A DNA stretch of 64,000 bases from Anaerolinea thermolimosa (GTDB lineage Bacteria > Chloroflexota > Anaerolineae > Anaerolineales > Anaerolineaceae), in the NCBI RefSeq assembly GCF_001050195.2, contig NZ_DF967965.1, forward strand, positions 550,744 to 614,743, given 5' to 3'. Shown here one piece after another: positions 41,541 to 52,029 of the stretch. The notes beneath the pieces are model-generated. The model had not been told where the DNA came from. It did no database searches and saw nothing but the letters and a program-made list of their open reading frames with translations. Numbering within the stretch: position 1 is the stretch's first letter; the number at the start of each line of letters is the position of its first letter. A program made the translations under genes and the position numbers.

Positions 41541-42544
41541 TGGCCGAGGTCACTGCAACGAAAACACGTTCCTGGCTCTGGCAGTGGTTGATCGGCATTG
41601 GGATGACCGGCCTGGCCATTTTCATTCTCTCACGGGTAGTGCAGTGGGAAGAAATCAAAATCGCGATCTCATCCGTTCGGCTGGAACGGTTGCTGCTGGT
41701 GGCAGGGGTGTATCTGGTCTCGATGGTGGCGCGTGCCTGGGGCTGGCAAAATTTGCTGCAACGGCGGGTAAGCCTGGGGCGGGCTGTTCTGGGAATGAAC
41801 GAGGGGTATTTTCTGAACAATATTCTGCCGTTCAGGCTGGGTGAACTGGGGCGGGCCTTTTTAATGGGCCGACGTACAGGAGCGGGCACCTTGAATACCC
41901 TTTCCACGGTGGTGGTCGAGCGGGCGTATGACCTGGCAATCGCGGCGGGAATTTTACTCTCAACGCTGCCTTTTGTATTGAAGATGTCCTGGGCCAGGTC
42001 AATCGCAGTGATCGTTTTGATTGTGATTATCAGCGGGCTGGTGGTACTTTATTTTGCCGCGCGTAACCGGGAACAGTTGATTTCCTGGCTGGAATCGCGG
42101 CTGGGACGGTTTGGAGTGGTCAGGCGAATGGCACTGCCTGCGCTTAATTCGTTGCTGGAAGGATTCTCGGTGCTCAACCGTTTTCAGTTATTTGCGCTGA
42201 GCCTGGGGGCTCTCCTGCTAAGCTGGGGGCTGGCCATGCTACGTGATTATCTGGTGATCTCGGCGCTGGAACCGGAGGCACCCTTCTGGTGGACGATGCT
42301 GGCCATCAGCGCTTCGAACCTGGGCGGGGCGGTGCCCTCGATGATGGCTTCGCTGGGCACATTCGAAGGAGCGGCGACGGGAGCGCTGGTGCTTGCTGGC
42401 GCCCGGCCTGAAGTGGGACTGGTGTATGCCATCATCATTCATGTGATTCATCTGCTCTCTTCGAGCGTTCTGGGGGCGATTGGGATTTTCCAGGAAGGGG
42501 AAAGCCTTTCTAAATTGATTGCCAATTTACGTTCGATGCGTTAA
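41540..42544 (+). CDS. Flippase-like / LPG-synthase-TM family membrane protein
   Basis: A 334-residue integral membrane protein (about eight helices) of the lysylphosphatidylglycerol synthase TM / UPF0104 family. The motif ILPFRLGELGRAFLMGR, with the conserved arginine and glycine, is diagnostic, and SNLGGAVPSMMASLGTFEGAA follows near the end. Archaeal AglD-type relatives belong here and take part in glycolipid-linked glycosylation. The start overlaps the lepA stop by one base. It opens the rightward envelope cluster. Confidence 0.88.
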   Translation: MAEVTATKTRSWLWQWLIGIGMTGLAIFILSRVVQWEEIKIAISSVRLERLLLVAGVYLVSMVARAWGWQNLLQRRVSLGRAVLGMNEGYFLNNILPFRLGELGRAFLMGRRTGAGTLNTLSTVVVERAYDLAIAAGILLSTLPFVLKMSWARSIAVIVLIVIISGLVVLYFAARNREQLISWLESRLGRFGVVRRMALPALNSLLEGFSVLNRFQLFALSLGALLLSWGLAMLRDYLVISALEPEAPFWWTMLAISASNLGGAVPSMMASLGTFEGAATGALVLAGARPEVGLVYAIIIHVIHLLSSSVLGAIGIFQEGESLSKLIANLRSMR

Positions 42545-42548
42545 ACCT

Positions 42549-43703
42549 ATGAAAATTCTCATCGGCCTGACATATTACCGCCCGCATTTCTCTGGCCTGA
42601 CGATTTACACCGAACGCCTGGCGCGGACGCTGGCATTGCGCGGGCATCAGGTGACTGTGTTGACTTCGCGCTTCGACCGTTCTCTTCCTGTGGAGGAGGT
42701 GCGGGATGGGGTGCGGATTCGCCGGGTTGGGGTGAAAATGCGAATCAGCAAAGGGGTGATCATGCCCGGGATGCCCGTCGAGGCGTGGAAGTTGATCCGC
42801 GAGGCGGATGTGGTTAACCTGCATGTGCCTCAGATGGATGCGGCCTACCTGGCGTTGATGAGCCGTGGGCTTGGTAAACCGGTAGTGCTTACCTATCATT
42901 GCGATTTACGCCTCCCTCGCGGATGGATTCATGGCTTGGCTAATCTTGGTTCGAACCTGGCTAATGAAATTTCGATGCTGGCCGCAAACACTATCGTGAC
43001 CAACTCACGCGATTTCGCGCAACATTCTCCCCACCTGAGCCGTTACCTGAGTAAAGTAGAACCCATTTTGCCCCCCATCGAAGTGCCGGAGATCGGTGAA
43101 GAGGAATTGCAGGCGTTTAAAGAACGCCATGCAATCAGGCCTGAGGAGAAAATCATTGGCATCAATGCACGCTTGGCTACCGAAAAGGGGGTGGAGTATC
43201 TGGTGCGGGCCATGCCGCTCGTGCTCGAGCGTTATCCCACAGCACGTGTTTTGTATGTGGGACAGCACGAGAATGTTCTGGGAGAAGAGGAGTACGCGCG
43301 TAAACTGGAGCCCCTGATTGCCTCTATGGAGGGCCACTGGAAGTTCCTTGGGGTGGTGCCTGTCACTGAGCAGGCGGCTTTCTTTCGGAGCTGCCATCTC
43401 ACGGTGCTCCCAAGCATCAATTCGACCGAATCGTATGGAATGGTGCAGGTGGAATCGATGTTCTGTGGAACGCCCGTGGTGGCGACCGATTTGCCCGGAG
43501 TGCGTCATGCAGTGCGGACGACCGGAATGGGGATTATTGTTCCGCCGCGCGATGCCCGAGCGCTGGCAAAGGCGATTCTGGAGATACTGGATCACCCGGA
43601 AAAATATCACGGCGATGTACTGGCGATTCGAAAAAGGTATGCATCGATTACCATCGCCGCGGCGTATGAGCAAATTTTCGAGGAGCTGGTTGGCCGATCA
43701 TGA
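42549..43703 (+). CDS. Family 4 glycosyltransferase
   Basis: A 384-residue GT-B glycosyltransferase. It starts MKILIGLTYYRPHFSGLTIY and has GINARLATEKGVEYLVRAMP (the donor-binding loop) and HLTVLPSINSTESYGMVQVE, where the two glutamates of the GT4 EX7E motif lie. It probably transfers a hexose from a nucleotide donor to a lipid carrier. I chose the ATG four bases after the flippase-like stop; the longer frame would overlap that gene. It overlaps the methyltransferase by four bases. Confidence 0.93.
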   Translation: MKILIGLTYYRPHFSGLTIYTERLARTLALRGHQVTVLTSRFDRSLPVEEVRDGVRIRRVGVKMRISKGVIMPGMPVEAWKLIREADVVNLHVPQMDAAYLALMSRGLGKPVVLTYHCDLRLPRGWIHGLANLGSNLANEISMLAANTIVTNSRDFAQHSPHLSRYLSKVEPILPPIEVPEIGEEELQAFKERHAIRPEEKIIGINARLATEKGVEYLVRAMPLVLERYPTARVLYVGQHENVLGEEEYARKLEPLIASMEGHWKFLGVVPVTEQAAFFRSCHLTVLPSINSTESYGMVQVESMFCGTPVVATDLPGVRHAVRTTGMGIIVPPRDARALAKAILEILDHPEKYHGDVLAIRKRYASITIAAAYEQIFEELVGRS

Positions 43704-44545
43704 TTAAGGAGACGAAACCCTCTGAAACCATTCTCTGGCGCCATTTGAAAAGCCTGCCTTACTTCAGGGCGATGGTGCGGGCGGTTGAGGATAGCTTTTA
43801 TCAGGGGTTGGAGCTGCCTGAGCCTGTGCTTGATCTGGGGTCGGGGGACGGGCATTTTGCTTCGGTAGCTTTTTCGCACCCTCTGGACGTGGGGGTTGAT
43901 CCATGGTGGGGGCCTTTGCTTGAATCGCGCCACCTGAAGGCGTACCGGTTGCTGGTGCAGGCCGATGGTGGAAGGATGCCCTTCCCGGATGGGCATTTTG
44001 GGAGTGTGGTGAGCAACTCGGTGCTTGAACACATCCCTCATGTTGAGCAGGTACTGGAAGAGGTGGCGCGGGTGGTGCGTCCGGGTGGTCGGTTTGTTTT
44101 TTGTGTACCCAATCATCGATTCCCGAAATTGTTGCTGGGGCGGCAGGTATTTTCAAAGCTGGGCTGGAAATCTGCGGCTGAAGGGTATTCCAGGTTGTTC
44201 AATCGAATTTCGCGCCATCAGCATTGCGATTCACCTCAGACATGGCAGGAACGCCTGACGCAGGTTGGCTTTGTCATTGAGAAACACTGGGATTACTTTG
44301 ATGCGAATGCACTTCATCGAATGGAAGTGGGGCATGCTCTGGGAATCCCGGCGCTGGTGTGTAAAAAACTGCTGGGACGCTGGGTGCTGGTGCCCGCGGT
44401 GTGGAACCTGTTCCTGCCATATCTTATCGCCAGAAGGGTCTTTAACAGCCCCATCACTGAATCGGGAGTCTACAGTTTTTATATTGCCCGCCGCGCAGTC
44501 CCTTCAGAAGAAAAACCGTCGGATGAAAGGCCAGATCGGGGATAA
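43700..44545 (+). CDS. Class I SAM-dependent methyltransferase
   Basis: A 281-residue methyltransferase. The SAM-binding strand and loop are VLDLGSGDGHFASVAF, followed by GGRMPFPDGHFGSVVSNSVL and PHVEQVLEEVARVVRPGGRF, which are typical of the methyltransf_11 group. Its start overlaps the GT4 stop (ATGA). It probably methylates a sugar or a lipid head group built by the neighbouring transferases; that is inference from position. Confidence 0.87.
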   Translation: MIKETKPSETILWRHLKSLPYFRAMVRAVEDSFYQGLELPEPVLDLGSGDGHFASVAFSHPLDVGVDPWWGPLLESRHLKAYRLLVQADGGRMPFPDGHFGSVVSNSVLEHIPHVEQVLEEVARVVRPGGRFVFCVPNHRFPKLLLGRQVFSKLGWKSAAEGYSRLFNRISRHQHCDSPQTWQERLTQVGFVIEKHWDYFDANALHRMEVGHALGIPALVCKKLLGRWVLVPAVWNLFLPYLIARRVFNSPITESGVYSFYIARRAVPSEEKPSDERPDRG

Positions 44546-44556
44546 AATAGAGGAGA

Positions 44557-44581
44557 ACCCCGGCAAGCAGACTGCCGGGGT
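44557..44581 (+). promoter_or_regulatory. Nine-pair hairpin before the GT39-like gene
   Basis: ACCCCGGCA, a seven-base loop, then TGCCGGGGT form a perfect stem. There is no T-run. It lies 11 bases before the ATG of the GT39-like gene, so it could control translation. The only upstream Shine-Dalgarno-like sequence is weak. Confidence 0.45.
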
Positions 44582-44592
44582 CGGTTGAAGCT

Positions 44593-46734
44593 ATGGACGA
44601 ACCCAGCGTACTGGATTATCTCAAAGCGAAACTGACCTTCTGGAAGAAGTCGAATTTTGAGCTGGCCCGGGGAGGTGAAGAGGTTCAGCCGCGGGAGGAA
44701 TACCCTGTTTCAGCCGGGGAAGAAAAACAGGAAACCCGGCCGATTCTTCTCGGCCTGCCCTGGCCGATTCTCTTGCCGGTTGGTCTGGCCCTGGTGGCGC
44801 AGTTTTTCCTTGAACCCCCCAATCGATCGGGGCTTCCAGCCGCTCTGTTCTATGGGGCAGCTGCTCTGGCCGGGGGAATTGCGGCATGGAAGGGGTGGTT
44901 ATCGCTGGCAGAGGGGCAGCCAGAGGTAACCGTGCTGGATCATCTGAATTATCGCCGTACAGCCGCGTTGACGGGCTTTTTGGGGTTGATGGCTTCATTT
45001 TTGTTGTTCGGTCACAATCGCTTTAACCCCATTAATTTGACGGTCTGGCTCTACTCCCTTGGTGCGCTGGTTGTAGCCTTTGCACAACCGCTCCCTGTGC
45101 CTGACTGGAAAGCTCTGGGACAGCGGTTGCAGTTGTGGTTGAAAAACCCCGCTATTGCTCTGCGCCTTTCAGGATGGGGAGCGCTGCTGGTAGTGGTGGC
45201 CCTGGTGCTGGCCTATTTTCGCTTTTATGACCTGAACCGCCTCCCGATGAATATGGTCTCTGACCATGCCGAAAAGTTGCTGGATGTAGGGGATGTGCTT
45301 CATGGTCAGTTTAAAATTTTCTTTGAACGGAACACCGGGCGTGAGGCGTTTCAGTTTTACTGGACGGCCCTCATGGCGCTGATTTTCAAGACGGGGATCA
45401 GTTTCCTCAGTTTGAAAATTGGCACAGTCATTGTGGGGGTGGTTACTCTGATTTATATTTTCCGCCTGGGTCATGAATTGGGCGGAAAGTGGGTGGCACT
45501 TTATGCCCTCTTCTTTGCTGGTATTGCTTACTGGCCGAATATTATTTCCCGTATAGGGTTACGCTTCCCGCTGTACCCCTTTTGCGTGGCACCCGTGATG
45601 TACTATTTGCTTCGCGGTTTACGCCGGGGATACCGCAACGATTTTATCTGGGCGGGCCTCTGGCTGGGGCTGGGGTTGCACGGGTATACGGCCAGCCGCA
45701 TTGTCCCCGCACTGGTGATCGTGGCGGTCGTGCTTTATAGCATACATTCCCAATCGGCGGGCAGGCGTCGGCAGGCACTGGTCTGGGGGGCCATTGTGCT
45801 TTTTATTGCTTTTGCGGTATTCATACCTCTGTTTCGATACGCGCTTGAAAACCCCCAGATGTTTAATTACCGGTCACTGACCCGGGTGGCAGATATTGAG
45901 CACCCCTTGCCGGGTAACCCGGTTAATATTTTCTTCAGCAATACCTGGAATGCCCTGCGTATGTTTTTCTGGAGCAACGGCGATGTATGGGTACATTCGA
46001 TCCCTTATCGTCCGGCGCTGGATGTGATCACTGCGGCGCTCTTTTTTCTGGGGCTGGTGCTGCTTTTGGTACGGTATCTTCAGAAAAGGCACTGGCGCGA
46101 TCTCTTTCTTCTTCTTTCCATTCCTGTACTGCTTTTGCCGTCTATCCTTTCACTGGCCTTCCCGAACGAAAATCCGAACCTGAACCGTACCGCCGGGGCT
46201 TATGTGCCGGTATTTTTAATCGTTGCGCTGGGTTTTGATGCCCTGGTACGCAGCCTTTACAACCGGGTACTTTCCCGGCAGGGTAAACGGGCGGTGATTC
46301 TGACAGGGGTAGTTCTGGCGGTTGCGACGGTTTCTACGAATTACCAGCTCTTTTTTGTGGAGTATCGTAAGAATTTCGACCAATCGGCCTGGAATACCGC
46401 TGAAATGGGGGAGGTTATGAGAGCCTTCACGCATTCGGTGGGAACCCCGGAATCGGTTTATGTGGTGGGTTATCCCTACTGGGTAGATACGCGCCTGGTG
46501 GCGATTAATGCCGGGTACCCTGAAATTAACCCGGAACTGATGCCGGAGCAGATTCCTACCACGCGGGTCAATCCGGGAGCCAAAATGTTCATGGTCAATC
46601 CTGCTGATGAACAGGCTATTGCCCTGTTAAAGGAGATCTACCCGGAAGGGTGGATGCGCAGATACTCCTCTGAAGTTCAGGGAAAAGATTTCCTGCTCTT
46701 TTTTGTGCCGGCGATGGAAGATTCTCTCCCTTAA
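44593..46734 (+). CDS. GT39/PMT-like membrane glycosyltransferase
   Basis: A 713-residue membrane protein. After a hydrophilic N-terminus (~1-50) there are about 12 helices and a shorter extracytoplasmic tail from ~610. The first large loop contains NMVSDHAEKLLDVGDVLHGQ, where an acidic pair fits the catalytic Asp/Glu of GT-C enzymes, and GYTASRIVPALVI follows. GT39/ArnT-type enzymes use polyprenyl-phosphate sugars to glycosylate lipids or proteins outside the membrane. It precedes the giant fusion gene by 21 bases. Confidence 0.83.
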   Translation: MDEPSVLDYLKAKLTFWKKSNFELARGGEEVQPREEYPVSAGEEKQETRPILLGLPWPILLPVGLALVAQFFLEPPNRSGLPAALFYGAAALAGGIAAWKGWLSLAEGQPEVTVLDHLNYRRTAALTGFLGLMASFLLFGHNRFNPINLTVWLYSLGALVVAFAQPLPVPDWKALGQRLQLWLKNPAIALRLSGWGALLVVVALVLAYFRFYDLNRLPMNMVSDHAEKLLDVGDVLHGQFKIFFERNTGREAFQFYWTALMALIFKTGISFLSLKIGTVIVGVVTLIYIFRLGHELGGKWVALYALFFAGIAYWPNIISRIGLRFPLYPFCVAPVMYYLLRGLRRGYRNDFIWAGLWLGLGLHGYTASRIVPALVIVAVVLYSIHSQSAGRRRQALVWGAIVLFIAFAVFIPLFRYALENPQMFNYRSLTRVADIEHPLPGNPVNIFFSNTWNALRMFFWSNGDVWVHSIPYRPALDVITAALFFLGLVLLLVRYLQKRHWRDLFLLLSIPVLLLPSILSLAFPNENPNLNRTAGAYVPVFLIVALGFDALVRSLYNRVLSRQGKRAVILTGVVLAVATVSTNYQLFFVEYRKNFDQSAWNTAEMGEVMRAFTHSVGTPESVYVVGYPYWVDTRLVAINAGYPEINPELMPEQIPTTRVNPGAKMFMVNPADEQAIALLKEIYPEGWMRRYSSEVQGKDFLLFFVPAMEDSLP

Positions 46735-46755
46735 TCCTGCTGAGGTGTCGAAACC

Positions 46756-49700
46756 ATGATGGATACATCCCCTGCTCCAACTTCCCCCGGGTCAAAGGCG
46801 CGCTTGTCGTTGATCTGGGATGTGTTGCTCGTTGGTATTCTCCTGGTTGGCGCAGCCTTTCGGCTCACCGGGGTGAACTGGGATGAGAATACTCACATGC
46901 ACCCCGACGAGCGTTTTCTGACCATGGTGGCAACCTCGTTACAACCGGTGCAAAGTCTGAGCGAATACTTCAATACCGCCCAATCCACATTGAACCCGAA
47001 CAACCGGGGTTATGGGTTTTATGTTTACGGCACGCTGCCCATGTTCATCGTGCGTTACGTGGCGGAATGGGTTCATCAGACCGGCTATGATGAGATTCAC
47101 CTGGTGGGCAGGCAACTTTCGGCCCTCTTTGATCTGGGGACGGTTTTCCTGGTCTATCTGATTGCCTTACGTTTATACCGCAGGCCGCGCCTGGCTTTGA
47201 TGGCGGCGCTTTTTTATGCCCTGGCGGTCCTGCCGATTCAACTTTCGCACTATTTCAAAGAAGATACGTTTATGACCTTTTTCGCCACGCTGACGGTCTA
47301 CTGGGCGGTACGGCTGTTGCCCGATGGTGAAGAGGCAGAGGCGTTGAGGCCGGAAGAGCTGGAGCGCGGGGTTAACTGGCTGCGCACTCGCTGGGGAAGT
47401 GTTGTACCTTACATGCTCTTTGGGGTAGCCCTGGGAATGACGGTAGCTTCCAAGGTGATTGTTGCGCCGATCGCCGTTCTTTTACCATTTGCGGCGTGGT
47501 TGCGATACCGAAAACTGGATATCACCGGGCGAGAAAAACTCCTGCCGGTGTATTTACGCAACCTGGTCATCGCTGCGATTACAGCATTTTTAGTGTTTCG
47601 TATCTTCCAGCCCTACGCTTTTGAGGGGCCGGGGTTTTTTAACATTGGCCTCAACCCGAAATGGGTGAATACCATGCAAGAGGTAGCCCGGCAGAACAGT
47701 GGCGACGTGGATTTTCCGCCACAACTGCAATGGGCACGCCGGCCAGTGTGGTTTGGGTTCCAGAACATTGTGCTCTGGGGGCTGGGCTTGCCCCTGGGAG
47801 CGCTGGCCTGGCTGGGCTTTTTGGTCATGGGCTGGAAGATGCTTAAGGGAGAGTGGGCCAGGCACATTTTGATCTGGGCCTGGACAGCGCTGTATTTTGG
47901 CTGGCAATCGAGCAGTGCTACACCTTCGATGCGGTATTTTATGCCCATTTATCCCCTGCTGACCATATTTGCGGCATGGGGAGTGTTTGCGCTCTGGGAT
48001 TCAGGCCGTCGTTCGTCGGCTCGTATTCGCTGGCGGCAGATTCTCGCAGGGGCGATCGGCCTGGCGGTGACGGGGATGACTCTGGCATGGGCGTACGCTT
48101 TTGTTCAAATTTATGTTCGTCCTTTTACCCGCGTCGAAGCCAGCCGATGGATTTATCAGAATATTCCCGGACCGATTAATCTTTATCTGGAGACTCCCAC
48201 TGGCCAGCAGACGCGTCTGTTTGCCATGCCTTTCAGTTACCGGCTTCCAGTAGATCGGGTGACGAAGCTGGCCTTCACTGCTCAGAAGAATGCCGTGCTC
48301 ACGGCGGTAGAGTTCCCACACATTCGGAACATGGCTGGCGATGGCTCTTACGCCGGACTGATTGTTCTTTTGAGTACTGAGAGCACGGGAGACCATCCGC
48401 TGGCGTATGCGGCAGTGAACGGCGAGTTTAAACCGGAGGACGATCCGCGTGGAGGAGCAGCTCGGGCGACTTTCGACCAGCCAGTCATGGTGGAGGCCGG
48501 GAAGCAGTATTACCTGATTCTGCAACCCGGTAGCTATGATGCTCAGCTTGAGTTTGCAGGTGCCCCTATGTTGATCTATCAGGCCGGGGAGGAAACGACC
48601 TGGCAGGCATTGCCTGAGGCTGTGAACGTCCTGCGGAGGGGAGAGCCTTTTGTCACTCGTTTTGATCTCACCGGTGAAGCTACCCTTCAACGTATTTATC
48701 TGGCGCATGTGGTGGACTGGGAGGCCACTCCTGCCATGAAAACCCTCAGGGTGAGTCTGCGCCGCGCTGGGAGTGAAGAAATTTTGGGTGAGGCGCGCCT
48801 CACGGGAACCTTTTTACCTGTTCAGGATCCGCGCGGAGAGGGGGCCTGGCTTCAATTGGATACGCCGGTCTCTCTGGCGGGGGGGCAATCGTATGAGCTG
48901 TGGCTGGAGTTAGAAGCCGGGGATGGGGCGCTGGCCATTTATGGTTCCAAGCAGGCTCTTGAGTCTTCGTGGGATGATGCCCTGCCTCTGAGCCTGGATG
49001 GGTACAGCCCTTATGATTATTATTCGGGGGTCTTTCGCAGTGATTTAAACTTCGAAATGTACTGGGACGATAACGCAGAAAAACGTGATCGGTTCCAGAC
49101 GATTCTCGATCAGGCAGATTATATCTTCATCAGTTCAAACCGGCAGTGGGGGACGACGGTGAGAGTGCCTGAGCGTTATCCCCTTACAACGCTGTATTAC
49201 CGAAACCTGCTGGGATGCCCGGAAGACCGCGATGTTACTTGGTGTTACGCGGTCGCTGAACCGGGGATGTTCCAGGGGAAGCTGGGTTTTGAATTGATCA
49301 AGGTGTTTGACTCCTCGCCTCGCCTCGGTAGCCTGAAGTTCAACACTCAGTTCGCCGAAGAAGCTTTTACGGTTTATGACCATCCGAAGGTGTTTATCTT
49401 TAAGAAAACCGCCGATTATCGGTCGGATGCGGTGCATGACCTGTTAGCCTCGGTAGATTTAAGCCAGGTGGTGCACCTGACACCAGCCCAGGCAGGGAAG
49501 TACCCGGGTAACTTAATGCTCCCTCCTGATCGGCTGAAGATTCAACGGGCAGGCGGAACGTGGTCTGAGCTGTTCAACCGGGAGGCCTGGGTTAATCGGT
49601 ATCCCGGTCTGGGGGTCGTTCTGTGGTATCTTACCGTCAGTCTGCTGGGGTGGGTGATTTATCCGCTGGTGCGGCTGGCCTTGCGCGGCCTGCCTGACCG

Positions 49701-52026
49701 GGGCTATCCACTGGCCCGTCTGGTCGGGCTGCTTCTGCTGGCGTACCCGGTGTGGCTGGCGGGCTCGGCTGGAGTGCCATTTACCCGACAGACGATTGGA
49801 TGGGCGGCAGCGGGGTTGGTTGTTCTTGGCGGGGTGTTTGCCTGGATTCAACGCGATGAATTAAGGGAAGAGTTGCGTGCCCGCTGGCGGTATTTTCTGG
49901 CAGTAGAGGCCATTGCGCTATTCTTTTTTGGTTTGTTTCTGCTGGTACGGCTCGGCAACCCTGATCTGTGGCACCAATGGAAGGGTGGAGAAAAGCCAAT
50001 GGATTTCTCCTATTTCAATGCGGTGCTCAAGAGCACGATTTTCCCGCCTTATGATCCGTGGTTTGCCGGTGGCTATATCAATTATTATTACTATGGATTT
50101 GTTCTGGTCGGTGTGCCGGTGAAATGGCTGGGGATTATCCCGGCGGTGGCTTATAACATTATTCTGCCCCAGTGGTACAGTCTGCTGGCGCTGGGAGCAT
50201 TCAGCATCGTATGGAATATTCTGGTTGCGGTGCGCCGTGAAAGCGAGCCTGATCGGGCCTATCAACCCTACCTGGGGGCTTTGCTGGGGCCGTTATTCCT
50301 GGGGGTGTTGGGCAACCTTGGCTCGATTCGCATGATCTGGCACGGGCTGATGCGCCTGGCCGCTCCAGGGGGAGCCTTTGCTGACGGGAATATCTTCCAG
50401 AAGCTGGTCTGGACGTTCAGCGGGCTGGTGAAGTACCTGAGCGGGTATGCCTTGCCTTACGCACCGGGAGACTGGTACTGGATTCCCAGCCGGGCTTTCC
50501 CCAATGAGCCAATTACCGAATTCCCTGCCTTTACCTTCCTTTACGCTGATCTTCACGCGCATTTGATTGCTCTGCCGGTGACGCTGCTGGCGATCAGCTG
50601 GGCACTTGCGATTGTGCTGGGACGCTGGCGGTGGGGGCTGGATCGCGGTAGGTTCAGGTTCCTGCACCCTGGGGTGAGCTTCTTCCTGGGCGGTCTGGTG
50701 ATTGGGGCCTTAAAGCCTACCAATACCTGGGATTTTCCCACCTATCTGGGATTGGCCGGAGCCGCCATCGCGTACAGCGTCCTTGGTTTTGCCCGGGTTG
50801 ATCCATGGCGGTTGGACTTGCCCGTCTGGCTTCGGCGGGTAATTCTGGCTGTGATCAGTGCTTCTGGATTGGTGCTCCTTTCACTGGTGCTTTATCAGCC
50901 ATTCTCGCGCTGGTTTGGCCAGGGTTACAGTGCGATCGACTTCTGGAAGGGAGATCATACTCCGTGGTGGTCGTATATGACCCACTGGGGTGTCTTCCTT
51001 TTCCTGATCTTCTCGTGGCTTGTCTGGGAGACCCTGGACTGGATGGCCACGACCCCGGTCTCGGCGCTTAAAAAGCTCCAACCCTATACCGGGCTTATTT
51101 ATCTGCTGGCCGGGGCGCTCCTGGCGGCGGTGGCGGCGCTGCTGGTGCTCAAAGTGGAAATTGGCTGGAGCGTTCTCCCGCTCGCGGCCTGGGCAGGGGT
51201 ATTGTTGCTGCGTCCACGCATGCCCGCTGGGCGACGAGTGGTGTTGTTCCTCGCAGGAAGCGGCTTGATGCTTACCCTTATGGTGGAACTGATTGTTTTG
51301 CGCGGCGATATTGGCCGTATGAACACGGTCTTTAAGTTTTCCCTGCAAGCCTGGACGCTCCTCTCGTTAAGTGCAGCTGCGGCTCTGGCCTGGGTGTTCC
51401 CAGCCGCAGAGCGGTACTGGCCGCGGGGCTGGCGAAATGCCTGGCATCTGGGAGTGGCTCTTCTGATCGGTTGTGCCGCACTTTTTCCATTGCTGGCCGG
51501 GATTGATAAAATCCGCGACCGAATGGCTCCGCGGGCTCCCCATACACTGGATGGGATGGCTTACATGGCGTATGCCACTTACAACGAAAGTGGTGTGGAT
51601 ATGGATTTAAGTGGGGATTACCGGGCCATTCAATGGATGCAGGAACATGTAACCGGCTCGCCAGTGATTGTTGAAGGGCACACAGTTGAATATCGCTGGG
51701 GAAACCGTTATACCATTTACACTGGCCTGCCGTCTGTGGTGGGGTGGAACTGGCATCAACGTCAACAACGGGCGCTGACCCCTGAAGTGTGGGTGACGGG
51801 ACGCGTTCAGGAAGTGGCCGATTTTTACAGCACCTTTGACCGGCAGATGACCGAACAGTTCCTGAAGAAGTATGACGTCTCATATATTGTGGTTGGGGTG
51901 ATGGAACGTGTTATCTATCCCATGGATGGCCTGGCGAAATTCGAGGCATGGAACGGGGATCTGTGGAATGAAGTATACCGGGACGGTGATACGGTCATTT
52001 ATCAGGTGAGAAAGATGGGGGAATAG
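46756..52026 (+). CDS. Giant fusion protein: GT39-like half plus DUF2298 (YYY) half
   Basis: A 1756-residue membrane protein. The first part (~1-470) is GT39-like, with a first-loop acidic pair D51-E52 (in HMHPDERF) and about ten helices. A long mostly soluble, beta-rich section (~480-930) follows. A second multi-helix half begins at ~940 with the DUF2298 motifs: EKPMDFSYFNAVLKS (~1077), DPWFAGGYINYYYYGF (~1098-1115) and RMNTVFKFSLQAW (~1520). It ends in a short soluble part. Start: ATGATG after GAGGTG. The order suggests a fused glycosyltransferase and partner. Confidence 0.88.
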   Translation: MMDTSPAPTSPGSKARLSLIWDVLLVGILLVGAAFRLTGVNWDENTHMHPDERFLTMVATSLQPVQSLSEYFNTAQSTLNPNNRGYGFYVYGTLPMFIVRYVAEWVHQTGYDEIHLVGRQLSALFDLGTVFLVYLIALRLYRRPRLALMAALFYALAVLPIQLSHYFKEDTFMTFFATLTVYWAVRLLPDGEEAEALRPEELERGVNWLRTRWGSVVPYMLFGVALGMTVASKVIVAPIAVLLPFAAWLRYRKLDITGREKLLPVYLRNLVIAAITAFLVFRIFQPYAFEGPGFFNIGLNPKWVNTMQEVARQNSGDVDFPPQLQWARRPVWFGFQNIVLWGLGLPLGALAWLGFLVMGWKMLKGEWARHILIWAWTALYFGWQSSSATPSMRYFMPIYPLLTIFAAWGVFALWDSGRRSSARIRWRQILAGAIGLAVTGMTLAWAYAFVQIYVRPFTRVEASRWIYQNIPGPINLYLETPTGQQTRLFAMPFSYRLPVDRVTKLAFTAQKNAVLTAVEFPHIRNMAGDGSYAGLIVLLSTESTGDHPLAYAAVNGEFKPEDDPRGGAARATFDQPVMVEAGKQYYLILQPGSYDAQLEFAGAPMLIYQAGEETTWQALPEAVNVLRRGEPFVTRFDLTGEATLQRIYLAHVVDWEATPAMKTLRVSLRRAGSEEILGEARLTGTFLPVQDPRGEGAWLQLDTPVSLAGGQSYELWLELEAGDGALAIYGSKQALESSWDDALPLSLDGYSPYDYYSGVFRSDLNFEMYWDDNAEKRDRFQTILDQADYIFISSNRQWGTTVRVPERYPLTTLYYRNLLGCPEDRDVTWCYAVAEPGMFQGKLGFELIKVFDSSPRLGSLKFNTQFAEEAFTVYDHPKVFIFKKTADYRSDAVHDLLASVDLSQVVHLTPAQAGKYPGNLMLPPDRLKIQRAGGTWSELFNREAWVNRYPGLGVVLWYLTVSLLGWVIYPLVRLALRGLPDRGYPLARLVGLLLLAYPVWLAGSAGVPFTRQTIGWAAAGLVVLGGVFAWIQRDELREELRARWRYFLAVEAIALFFFGLFLLVRLGNPDLWHQWKGGEKPMDFSYFNAVLKSTIFPPYDPWFAGGYINYYYYGFVLVGVPVKWLGIIPAVAYNIILPQWYSLLALGAFSIVWNILVAVRRESEPDRAYQPYLGALLGPLFLGVLGNLGSIRMIWHGLMRLAAPGGAFADGNIFQKLVWTFSGLVKYLSGYALPYAPGDWYWIPSRAFPNEPITEFPAFTFLYADLHAHLIALPVTLLAISWALAIVLGRWRWGLDRGRFRFLHPGVSFFLGGLVIGALKPTNTWDFPTYLGLAGAAIAYSVLGFARVDPWRLDLPVWLRRVILAVISASGLVLLSLVLYQPFSRWFGQGYSAIDFWKGDHTPWWSYMTHWGVFLFLIFSWLVWETLDWMATTPVSALKKLQPYTGLIYLLAGALLAAVAALLVLKVEIGWSVLPLAAWAGVLLLRPRMPAGRRVVLFLAGSGLMLTLMVELIVLRGDIGRMNTVFKFSLQAWTLLSLSAAAALAWVFPAAERYWPRGWRNAWHLGVALLIGCAALFPLLAGIDKIRDRMAPRAPHTLDGMAYMAYATYNESGVDMDLSGDYRAIQWMQEHVTGSPVIVEGHTVEYRWGNRYTIYTGLPSVVGWNWHQRQQRALTPEVWVTGRVQEVADFYSTFDRQMTEQFLKKYDVSYIVVGVMERVIYPMDGLAKFEAWNGDLWNEVYRDGDTVIYQVRKMGE

Positions 52027-52029
52027 ATC

